A stretch of 64,000 nucleotides of DNA, from positions 1 to 64,000 of the forward strand of contig JAJQBQ010000017.1 in assembly GCA_021203205.1 (NCBI GenBank), read 5' to 3'. Position numbers and translations under genes: made by a program. The notes below the pieces were generated by a model, which saw only the letters and a program-made list of their open reading frames with translations, was not told the DNA's origin and made no database searches. Below, piece by piece: positions 1 through 7,166 of the stretch (its first letter is position 1; each line of letters starts with the position of its first letter). This DNA is from Lachnospiraceae bacterium (GTDB taxonomy: Bacteria; Bacillota; Clostridia; Lachnospirales; Lachnospiraceae).

Positions 1-166
1 ATACAATATTACCTTCTGCCTGTTCCCAGACATTTTTGATTATTTTAAGTATTTTTTATGGTTTTGAATTAATTTTCTTAAAAATTAAATGATAACGAGA
101 TTTTTCTTCCTGATCAGCTCGTATCTCCGGTGGTATCCGCAATGCAGATGTGCGCGTTTTCTTTTG

Positions 167-199
167 TTACGGTTCACAGACGTTCTCTGTGAACCGTAA
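167..199. repeat. Perfect 14-bp inverted repeat downstream of clpX
   Basis: Arms TTACGGTTCACAGA at 167-180 and its exact complement at 186-199 enclose a 5-base loop. It lies just past the end of clpX, where a terminator would be expected, but no T-run follows on the minus strand, so a classical intrinsic terminator is not supported. I see no gene in bases 1-230. Confidence 0.6.
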
Positions 200-230
200 T
201 CTGTAATGATACCAGAGTCAAATCATGACT

Positions 231-1523
231 TCACGCCCGTTTTTTCTTCTTCGCGGCAGTTTTCTCTTCATACTCCACAAGAGGCTGCGCACCGTTTAAG
301 ATCGTATCTTCCGTGACAGTACACTTCGCCACAAAATCCTCAGACGGAAGTTCAAACATCACATCCATCATGGCATTCTCGATGACGGAACGAAGCCCGC
401 GGGCGCCGGTCTTCCTTTTAATGGACTGGTCAGCGATGGCGCCGATCGCCTCGGGGGTAAACTCAAGCCTGATCCCGTCCATCTCAAACAACTTGATATA
501 TTGTTTTAAAATAGCATTTCTAGGCTCCGTCAGTACACGAACCAGCATGTCGCGATCCAGCGACTTTAAGGACACCACCACCGGTACACGACCGATAAAT
601 TCCGGAATCAGTCCGAACTTTACGAGATCCTCCGGCATCACCTTGCCGAAAAGCTGGTCGATATCCTCATTCCTGCGGTCACCCACATTTGCGCCGAAAC
701 CGATCATCTTCTCATCCGTGCGGGCTTCGATAATCTTTTCAAGGCCGTCAAAGGCACCACCGCAGATAAACAGAATATTTGTGGTGTCAATCTGAATCAG
801 CTCCTGCTGCGGGTGCTTCCTGCCACCCTGCGGCGGAACGCTCGCCATCGTGCCCTCGATAATTTTCAGCAGCGCCTGCTGCACACCCTCACCGGATACG
901 TCCCGTGTGATGGAAACATTTTCCGACTTTTTTGTGATCTTGTCGATCTCATCGATATAAACAATGCCAACCTGCGCGCGGCTGATATCGTAATCCGCCG
1001 CCTGAATCAGCTTTAACAGGATGTTTTCCACGTCTTCGCCCACATAGCCGGCCTCGGTCAGCGATGTCGCGTCCGCGATGGCAAACGGAACATTCAGCAT
1101 CTTTGCAAGAGTCTGCGCGAGAAATGTCTTGCCACAGCCGGTGGGACCCAGCATCAGAATGTTGCTCTTCTGAAGCTCCACGCCGTCGATGTCTTCCTCC
1201 GCCATGATGCGCTTGTAATGATTGTATACTGCAACAGAAAGTACCTTCTTCGCGTCATCCTGGCCTATGACATACTGGTCAAGAAAATCCTTCATCACTT
1301 TCGGTTTCTGGAGGTTGATATCTCTCACCGGATCAAACTCTTCCTCCGCACTGAGCTCCTTGTTGCGCTCGTCATTGATGACGCTCATGCACTGCGATAC
1401 ACAGTAATCACAGATAAACAGCCCTTCCGGACCGGCAATCATGCGGTTTACTTCACTCGTCGTGCGGCCGCAAAAGGAACACCTGCAAATTGCACGGCGA
1501 CCGCCGTCAAATCTACCTGCCAT
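231..1523 (-). CDS. clpX: ATP-dependent Clp protease ATP-binding subunit ClpX
   Basis: ClpX is the AAA+ unfoldase that recognises tagged or native substrates and threads them into the ClpP chamber in the cytoplasm. The 430-residue product has the usual length. An N-terminal zinc-binding domain is visible (Cys15, Cys18, Cys38, Cys41), followed by Walker [10 protein letters not shown] near residue 125, Walker B VYIDEID near 188, and the C-terminal small AAA+ domain with the sensor-2 motif GARGLRS. The C-terminus is lysine-rich. It is the last gene of a minus-strand tig-clpP-clpX cluster, about 200 bp after clpP. The start follows CGGAG by 11 bases. The identification rests on near full-length match to family motifs. 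Confidence 0.98.
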   Translation of the reverse strand: MAGRFDGGRRAICRCSFCGRTTSEVNRMIAGPEGLFICDYCVSQCMSVINDERNKELSAEEEFDPVRDINLQKPKVMKDFLDQYVIGQDDAKKVLSVAVYNHYKRIMAEEDIDGVELQKSNILMLGPTGCGKTFLAQTLAKMLNVPFAIADATSLTEAGYVGEDVENILLKLIQAADYDISRAQVGIVYIDEIDKITKKSENVSITRDVSGEGVQQALLKIIEGTMASVPPQGGRKHPQQELIQIDTTNILFICGGAFDGLEKIIEARTDEKMIGFGANVGDRRNEDIDQLFGKVMPEDLVKFGLIPEFIGRVPVVVSLKSLDRDMLVRVLTEPRNAILKQYIKLFEMDGIRLEFTPEAIGAIADQSIKRKTGARGLRSVIENAMMDVMFELPSEDFVAKCTVTEDTILNGAQPLVEYEEKTAAKKKKRA

Positions 1524-1692
1524 ATATATTTTTACTCCGTTCTAACTTACTTTTTTTCCTTTTTGTCTGGAACTTTTCTATTGTCCGGTTCAAATGATCC
1601 TGTCCACAGAAAGACGGTGCAAAACGCCGCCCATGTGGAATTCGATATTCTTAGAAATGACTGATCGTATTGTTCCAAATTTTTCACATACC

Positions 1693-1713
1693 GGTGCCCG
1701 CAAAGCGGGCACC
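1693..1713. repeat. GTGCCCGC/GCGGGCAC hairpin between clpP and clpX
   Basis: A 9-bp perfect stem GGTGCCCGC closes on an AAA loop. Close relatives of this stem occur at 28269-28286, 24293-24311 (imperfect) and 46241-46260, so it is one copy of a small dispersed hairpin. It sits between co-oriented clpP and clpX, where it could end or attenuate transcription or stabilise mRNA, but no T-run follows it on the minus strand. Confidence 0.55.
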
Positions 1714-1725
1714 GCAAAAAAACCG

Positions 1726-2322
1726 TTATGCTTCCGGTACCTGGTGATCCTCGATCACGTGGTCGATCAGGCCGTAGGCCATCGCCTCCTGCGCGGACAT
1801 GTAATTGTCGCGTTCGGTATCCGCCGCGATCACATCAATGTCCTTTCCTGTGTTCGCCGCCAGAATCTCATTCAGCTTTTTCTTTGTCTTTAAAATGTGC
1901 TCTGCCGCGATCTGAATTTCCGTGGCCTGTCCCTGCGTTCCGCCGGAAGGCTGATGAATCATGATCTCCGCGTTCGGCAGCGCATAGCGCTTGCCTTTCG
2001 CGCCGCCCGCAAGCAGGAATGCGCCCATGCTGGCCGCCATACCGATGCAGATGGTGGAAACATCGCACTTGATGTAATTCATTGTGTCATAGATCGCCAT
2101 ACCCGCGGTCACCGAACCGCCCGGGCTGTTGATATAAAGATGCACATCTCTCCCCGGATCCTCCGACTCGAGGAACAGAAGCTCCGCTACGATCACACTC
2201 GCCGTCGCCTCGTTCACTTCCTCGCCTAAGAAGATGATTCTGTCTTTTAATAATCTTGAGTAAATGTCATAGCTGCGCTCGCCGCGGCTGGTCTGCTCAA
2301 TCACATAAGGAATTAAAGCCAT
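1726..2322 (-). CDS. clpP: ATP-dependent Clp protease proteolytic subunit ClpP
   Basis: ClpP forms the barrel-shaped serine protease that degrades proteins delivered by ClpX. The catalytic triad is recognisable: the serine in GMAASMGAF, the histidine in MIHQPSGG and the aspartate in [10 protein letters not shown] place the start at the ATG ending at 2322 because GGAGG lies 5 bases upstream, giving 198 residues beginning MALIPYV. A longer reading by four codons would place the ribosome binding site inside the gene. It lies between tig and clpX in the order typical of Firmicutes and is probably co-transcribed with them. Confidence 0.98.
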   Translation of the reverse strand: MALIPYVIEQTSRGERSYDIYSRLLKDRIIFLGEEVNEATASVIVAELLFLESEDPGRDVHLYINSPGGSVTAGMAIYDTMNYIKCDVSTICIGMAASMGAFLLAGGAKGKRYALPNAEIMIHQPSGGTQGQATEIQIAAEHILKTKKKLNEILAANTGKDIDVIAADTERDNYMSAQEAMAYGLIDHVIEDHQVPEA

Positions 2323-2353
2323 TTTTTCCTCCATTTCCTCAATATACTGTAAA

Positions 2354-2440
2354 AGTCTGTCATGTGGCCGAACATGAACCGGAAGTTAGCGCGAAGCGAT
2401 AACTTCCGGCGCGGAGCGAATGGTCGGACATTTGACAGCT
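2354..2440. repeat. Fold-back element, type B copy 1 (GCGAAGC-capped), at the end of tig
   Basis: The outer ends CTGTCA..GGCC (2357-2370) and CGGACATTTGACAG (2425-2438) are imperfectly complementary. Inside is a perfect 8-bp stem GGAAGTTA/TAACTTCC (2381-2388, 2400-2407) capped by CGCGAAGCG. The outer ends match those of an element at 46072-46136, whose interior is different. It abuts the tig stop codon and lies between tig and clpP. Confidence 0.6.
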
Positions 2441-2442
2441 TC

Positions 2443-3750
2443 TTACTCCGCAGCCTCCTTATACACCACATGTTCCATGATGATATCGTATGCCTTTTGC
2501 ACCTCGATATCCCTGCGGATATCGTCCACAACGGCCTGCGTCTGCTCTCTGACCGTATCAATATCCATATGGTACGCGTCGGCAATCTTTTGAATCTCGG
2601 CCTCGATTTCTTCTTCCGTGACCTCAATCTCCTCTTCCTTTGCGATCTGCTCCAGCACGAGTCTCGCCTGTACACGCTTGGTGGCCTGCGGCTTTAACTG
2701 CTCCAGGAAGTCCTTCTCCTCGATCTGCATGTAGGAAAGATACTGCTCAAAGCGCAGCCCCTGTCTCTGAAGACTGTCTGAGTAATCGTCCTTCATCTGC
2801 TGCTGCATATTCCGGATCATCTCATCCGGAATATCCATCTGGGTAGCGGCCACGATCTTCTCGATCGCCTCGGACTCCATGGCATTCTTCGCCTCGGTCC
2901 CACGTTCCTCTTTCAGTTTTTTAAAGATATCTTCGCGATACTCTTCCAGAGTATCGAAGTCGGACACATCCTCCGCGAAGTCGTCATCCAGCTCCGGAAG
3001 CTCCTCCATGCGGATATTCTTGATCTTCACCTCAAATACGGCCGGCTGCCCCGCCAGTTCGGCAGGCTGATAATTCTCCGGGAAAGTCACGTTCACCGTC
3101 ACATCGTCACCGATGGAATGGCCGATGAGCTGCTCCTCAAAGGTATCGATAAAGGTGTGAGAACCGATCGTCAGAGCGTAATCCTCTCCCTTGCCGCCTT
3201 CGAACGGCACACCGTCGCGGAAGCCTTCAAAGTCGATGGTCACATGGTCGCCATCCTCCACCGGGCGATCCTCGATGGTAATCAGACGGGAATTCTGGCG
3301 GCGCACCTTGTCAAGCTCCGCATCCACATCCGCCTCGGTCACCAGCACTTCGTGCTTTGTCACCTCGACACCCTTATATTCTCCAAGCGTCACTTCCGGC
3401 TTTACAGCTACCTCAGCCGTAAAGATCAGCGACTGACCCTTTCCGATCTGCACGAGGTCAATCTCCGGGCGGGATACGATCTCATAGGCGATCTGCTCCA
3501 CCGCCTCCGGGTAAGCATCATCTATGCAGATATTTGCCGCTTCCTCATAAAACACGGCCGACCCGTACATCTTCTCGATGATCTGGCGCGGCGCACGGCC
3601 CTTGCGGAAACCCTGAACGGAAATCTTGCCTCTCTCTTTTAAATAAGCCTGCTGCATGGCTTTTTCAAACTCTTCCGCCGGAACCTCGACGGTGATTTTG
3701 ATCCTGCTCGCTGCGTTTTCAAGTTTCTCAACCTTTACTTCAACGTCCAT
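2443..3750 (-). CDS. tig: Trigger factor, ribosome-associated chaperone and prolyl isomerase
   Basis: Trigger factor binds the ribosome exit site and shields nascent chains; its middle domain has FKBP-type prolyl isomerase activity. The 435-residue product shows the N-terminal ribosome-binding domain with the signature GFRKGRAP near residue 47, an FKBP-like domain around residues 160-245 (GDHVTIDFEGF), and a long helical C-terminal domain. Length is normal. It is the first gene of the tig-clpP-clpX cluster. A candidate promoter with a palindromic operator-like site lies about 155 bp upstream. Identification is secure. Confidence 0.98.
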   Translation of the reverse strand: MDVEVKVEKLENAASRIKITVEVPAEEFEKAMQQAYLKERGKISVQGFRKGRAPRQIIEKMYGSAVFYEEAANICIDDAYPEAVEQIAYEIVSRPEIDLVQIGKGQSLIFTAEVAVKPEVTLGEYKGVEVTKHEVLVTEADVDAELDKVRRQNSRLITIEDRPVEDGDHVTIDFEGFRDGVPFEGGKGEDYALTIGSHTFIDTFEEQLIGHSIGDDVTVNVTFPENYQPAELAGQPAVFEVKIKNIRMEELPELDDDFAEDVSDFDTLEEYREDIFKKLKEERGTEAKNAMESEAIEKIVAATQMDIPDEMIRNMQQQMKDDYSDSLQRQGLRFEQYLSYMQIEEKDFLEQLKPQATKRVQARLVLEQIAKEEEIEVTEEEIEAEIQKIADAYHMDIDTVREQTQAVVDDIRRDIEVQKAYDIIMEHVVYKEAAE

Positions 3751-3906
3751 GTCTCTTATTCAATCCTCCTCACGGTATTCTTCTTTTACTGTTTTTAATG
3801 ACATCGCAGTCTCCTCCGCGTTAACGGAATCCTGAAAATATTGGGATTCCGCCCATTTTTCTTCGAAAAATAACTTCATCCTCATGTTCCCGGAACCTTT
3901 GGTGTC

Positions 3907-3948
3907 ATTATAATATGGCGTACACCCTGTGAGAATTTGGTGTACACC
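3907..3948 (-). promoter_or_regulatory. Candidate tig promoter with two GTACACC operator-like sites
   Basis: On the minus strand a TATAAT hexamer occupies 3912-3907. Immediately upstream two related sites, GGCGTACACC (3917-3926) and the perfect palindrome GGTGTACACC (3939-3948), start exactly 22 bp apart, about two helical turns. They overlap the spacer and -35 area, whose best hexamer (TTCTCA at 17 bp) is poor. The arrangement suggests a dimeric regulator. It does not match the CtsR heptad repeat or the HrcA CIRCE element known for chaperone genes. Confidence 0.45.
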
Positions 3949-4000
3949 ACAAAATCTTCGGCATTATAACACACAGTTTTGGGCTTGTCACCCACTTTTT

Positions 4001-4777
4001 TCAGAAATAATACGCCACTTCTTCCGTCACTTCAAACCCGTATCTCCGGTAGAGTGCGCACGCCGCACCATTTAAGTTTGTAACATGAAGAACCAGGCTC
4101 CGCCTTCCCAGATGAAACTGGTGTCGTATCACCGTGCGCAGCAAAAAGCTGCCATAGCCTCTTTGGCGAAGCATTCCGCGAATCCACACTTCTGATATGC
4201 ATCCTTCCGTGACAAGACAGTGACCGATGGGCACCGGGCCCAAATATAAGGTATACCGCATCTGCCTGTCCGATGTTACGTCTGCTTCCTTTTCAGGCAC
4301 GGAGTGTGTTTTGCAGGTAACTCTCAGCTGCTTTTTCCCCGGGGCTGCAGCCTTCGGTTTTTCATCCGAATAATTCTCTTTTGAGAGGGTCATCAGCATT
4401 TCCCGCCACATCTCGCGCTTTCCGATATAGGTCAGGAATGTTTTCGCGTCCGTATCTTCCGCCGCCACCGGGAATACGGGAATCTTTTTGGTGGAAAGAA
4501 TCAGACGGTGCAGCAGCTCCGTGCCGATTCCGCTCCCGCGGTATTCCGGGTGCACCAGCACACAGACTTCCACCGTTTTTTCGCCGTACAGAGCCGTCAG
4601 AATTCCCACGATTTCGAAAGCATCTGTCACGGCAGCCAGGCAGCCGTCGCATTCTTCCGGCTGCTCCGGCAGATTCAGCAGCGGAAGTCTGTCATCCCGC
4701 GAAAGACAGACGGCTTTTAGCCGGTCGATTGCCGCCTGGTTTTCTTCCGTAAATGTTTTCAGCCATATGTAATCCAT
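4001..4777 (-). CDS. Tandem GNAT-fold N-acetyltransferase
   Basis: A 258-residue protein with two GNAT-like halves. The first half carries the acetyl-CoA-binding motif A in VHPEYRGSGIGTELL near residue 76. The second half has a similar segment, RGMLRQRGYGSFLL near residue 205, and ends NGAACALYRRYGFEV, which resembles the C-terminal GNAT motif B. Such proteins move an acetyl group from acetyl-CoA to an amine; the acceptor cannot be predicted here. The start at 4777 follows GGAG by about 5 bases. It stands alone between tig and the LytM-like gene, with no operon clue. Confidence 0.8.
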   Translation of the reverse strand: MDYIWLKTFTEENQAAIDRLKAVCLSRDDRLPLLNLPEQPEECDGCLAAVTDAFEIVGILTALYGEKTVEVCVLVHPEYRGSGIGTELLHRLILSTKKIPVFPVAAEDTDAKTFLTYIGKREMWREMLMTLSKENYSDEKPKAAAPGKKQLRVTCKTHSVPEKEADVTSDRQMRYTLYLGPVPIGHCLVTEGCISEVWIRGMLRQRGYGSFLLRTVIRHQFHLGRRSLVLHVTNLNGAACALYRRYGFEVTEEVAYYF

Positions 4778-4894
4778 AATTTCTCCATATCGGACAGGGG
4801 ATTTCTTCCCTGTCCGATTCTATATTTTGTGCAAGCGGCATACTGTATTACCAGGACTTATAGTCGTAAAAATGCCGGATTGCCTGTTGTCAGA

Positions 4895-4979
4895 CGTACG
4901 CTATAGCATATGCGTAAAATATCACTGCATAAGACATAATTACCGGGGTTCCGGGCCGTCGTACGCTATAGCATATGCG
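4895..4979. repeat. 20-bp direct repeat pair, CGTACGCTATAGCATATGCG
   Basis: The same 20 bases occur at 4895-4914 and 4960-4979, 65 bp apart, in the gap between the GNAT gene and the LytM-like gene. Each copy is built on the palindrome GCTATAGC. No gene was found in the 229-bp gap. Confidence 0.6.
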
Positions 4980-5006
4980 CAGAATCTCCGTGAGGTGCGA
5001 AAAAAA

Positions 5007-5957
5007 TCAGTAATTCAGATAATCCAGCGGATCTGCCGTCTCGCCGCCCTTCGTCACTTCAAAAAACAGATGAGCCCCTTCCTCCGTAAAGTAAATGGTC
5101 GGTTCCGCAACCGTGCCAATCTGCGTTGACGCGCTCACTTCATCGCCGACATTCACACATACATCGGCAAGCTGGCCGTAGGTCGCCTCATAGTCGTCCC
5201 CCAGTGCGACGGTAACCATGGTTCCGTAAAAATCATCTTCCGCAACGCCCGTCACCACGCCGTCCGCTCCGGCAATTACCGCTGTCCCCACCGCGGAACT
5301 GATACATATGCCCGGATTGCATCGGTACAGGTCGAGCGTGGAATAATAAACGGTATGTTGTACATTATACTCGAGACAAATCTCCCCTTCCACCGGCCAG
5401 GTAATCTTACCTGCATCAAAAGTATACGCCGCGATTTTTTCGGCCAGAAGAGATTCCGTGACCTGTCCGGCCGCTGCGAGAGAATCTTCCCCGCCGGAGC
5501 CGTCGGATCCGTCTGCCATGTTTGAAGCATCTCCGCCGCCGGCATCGTCTGCATTTTCACTGCTGCCGTCCGCCGTCCGATTTGCGTTTTCCGCACCGGC
5601 ATTTTCTCCGTCCGCCGTCAGGGCTCCGTCTCCGGTTCCGGCCGCGCCCTCTGCCGCGGAAGCATTGCCTTCACCGCCGTCATCTGCCGCCGGAAGGCCG
5701 TCTTCGCCGCTATTCGCTGTCTTTTCGCCGGTTTCACCGCTGTTTTCATCGCCTTCCGCCGTTTGGTTCCCACCGCCGTCGCTTCCGTCTTCCGCGAGTC
5801 GGGCTTCGTCTCCGGCGTTTTCCTTTTCCCCGGCCACGCCCTGTCCGGATGTGCTGCTCTGATACAGAAGTGCCGACATTCCGGCAATCGCCGCTGCCGC
5901 TACAAGACAGAGCAATAGGAACATCAGGTAGGCGTTCCTGCGCTTTTTCAATTCCAT
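5007..5957 (-). CDS. Membrane-anchored LytM/M23-like protein, probably catalytically inactive
   Basis: The product (316 residues from the ATG at 5957, 6 bases after GGAG) has a short basic N-terminus, one transmembrane helix (about residues 9-31), a long Gly/Ala/Glu/Asp-rich linker (about 35-165), and a C-terminal LytM-like domain (ITWPVEGEICLEY to the end). M23 peptidases cut peptidoglycan cross-bridges using zinc held by HxxxD and HxH. Here the first motif region reads LDLYRCNPGI with no histidine, and the HLHFEV motif reads HLFFEV. Zinc binding therefore looks lost. Inactive LytM proteins such as SpoIIQ act as scaffolds, so a structural or sporulation role is possible. It is monocistronic in appearance. 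Confidence 0.75.
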   Translation of the reverse strand: MELKKRRNAYLMFLLLCLVAAAAIAGMSALLYQSSTSGQGVAGEKENAGDEARLAEDGSDGGGNQTAEGDENSGETGEKTANSGEDGLPAADDGGEGNASAAEGAAGTGDGALTADGENAGAENANRTADGSSENADDAGGGDASNMADGSDGSGGEDSLAAAGQVTESLLAEKIAAYTFDAGKITWPVEGEICLEYNVQHTVYYSTLDLYRCNPGICISSAVGTAVIAGADGVVTGVAEDDFYGTMVTVALGDDYEATYGQLADVCVNVGDEVSASTQIGTVAEPTIYFTEEGAHLFFEVTKGGETADPLDYLNY

Positions 5958-6285
5958 CATCTTCTCCAATCTGCCATTTTAAGGCCGATGCCCGAAAGAT
6001 ATCCGCCGCAAAGTCAGCCGCTGTCTGCGGAGTCTGCAGCCATACATTTTCCGTTGCATCAATATATGTTGAATGATGGTATTGTTTCCTTTTTGAGCAC
6101 AGTTTATTCACTCTTCTTTTCGCATTCGAAATACATTCCGTTCTGTTTTCCGCCACGTCATGCCGGTGCTGTCATTTTAATCTCCATTCCGCCGTCAGTC
6201 CGGCAGCGTACAGTCTTTTCCGAACACAGAAAGATTTCCTGTATATATTTTTCTTCCGCAAAGCCTTTTCGCAGTGTGAATGCGG
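5958..6285. other. Gene-free gap between cbiC and the LytM-like gene
   Basis: This 328-bp stretch is AT-richer than its neighbours. It must hold the promoter for the LytM-like gene on the minus strand, but I cannot pick a convincing -35/-10 pair. No riboswitch signature and no strong inverted repeat was recognised. Confidence 0.4.
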
Positions 6286-7047
6286 CTACCGTCCCCCCGC
6301 AGCATACAGCAGTGCGTTGCAGATGGCCGCCGCCACGTTGCTTCCGCCCTTTCTGCCTCTAGCCACGATATGCGGCACATCGGTCTGCAATATCAGCTCT
6401 TTTGCCTCAATCACATTCACGAAGCCCACCGGCACGCCGATCAGGAGAGACGGGCGGAAGGCATTGCCCTGCCGCATTTTCTGTTTATCTTTCAGGTGAC
6501 ACCCTCCCTGAAAAAGATCGTTTTCTTCCGGGGAATCTTCACCGTGTTTGCTTTCTCTTTTGTCTTCGCTGCGCTCTCTCGCACGAATTTCACTTTCTGT
6601 CATCAGTTCATGCAGCCGGATCAGCGCGGTCGGCGCATTTCCGATTACGTAAATACCGTTCGGATAGCGTTTTGCCGCCATCTCCATGCTCACTGCGGCG
6701 CGGGTGGTTCCGCGCTCCTTCGCGAGCCTTGCCACCTCCTCATCTGCCATAAAGCAGACGGCTTCACAGTTCATTTTTTTTAATGCCGCCTTATTGATGC
6801 CGGAAAGCCCCATGTTTGTGTCGGTGATAAAGGTCGTCCCCTGACGGATCGCGCAAAGCGCCTGCTCCATGACCCCCTCAGAAAAGATAAGGTTTTCCTC
6901 ATAGTCAAAGTCGGCCGTGGTGTGAATCACGCGGTAAAGCACCGGTGCGGTGTCCTCCTTGTGTGGTCTCTTACATTCCGCGCGGATGATCTCAAAACTC
7001 CTCTTTTCGATGTCCGCCGGCTTCCGTATTCCAGAAGTTTCTTCCAT
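6286..7047 (-). CDS. cbiC: Precorrin-8X / cobalt-precorrin-8 methylmutase
   Basis: CbiC/CobH moves a methyl group from C11 to C12 of the corrin ring, giving (hydrogeno)cobyrinic acid in cobamide synthesis. Family motifs are the catalytic-region histidine in RVIHTTADFDY, the segment ITDTNMGLSGIN, YVIGNAPTALIRL, and the C-terminal LLIGVPVGFVNV followed by a glycine-rich end. I start at the ATG at 7047, 8 bases after GAGG (253 residues). The family is usually about 210 residues; the excess is a charged insertion of about 40 residues (about 167-207) between GNAPTAL and the GVPVGF motif. It lies downstream of the CobQ-CobA fusion in the same direction. Confidence 0.93.
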   Translation of the reverse strand: MEETSGIRKPADIEKRSFEIIRAECKRPHKEDTAPVLYRVIHTTADFDYEENLIFSEGVMEQALCAIRQGTTFITDTNMGLSGINKAALKKMNCEAVCFMADEEVARLAKERGTTRAAVSMEMAAKRYPNGIYVIGNAPTALIRLHELMTESEIRARERSEDKRESKHGEDSPEENDLFQGGCHLKDKQKMRQGNAFRPSLLIGVPVGFVNVIEAKELILQTDVPHIVARGRKGGSNVAAAICNALLYAAGGR

Positions 7048-7166
7048 AAAACAATCCTCTTTTTCAAAAACATAAAATGACACTTAACACTGCGGGTGTG
7101 CTTACGCGTTGACTTCGCCTTGCGACTCTGGTGTATCCATATTTCAGTTCAAAAAAACGCAGACCT

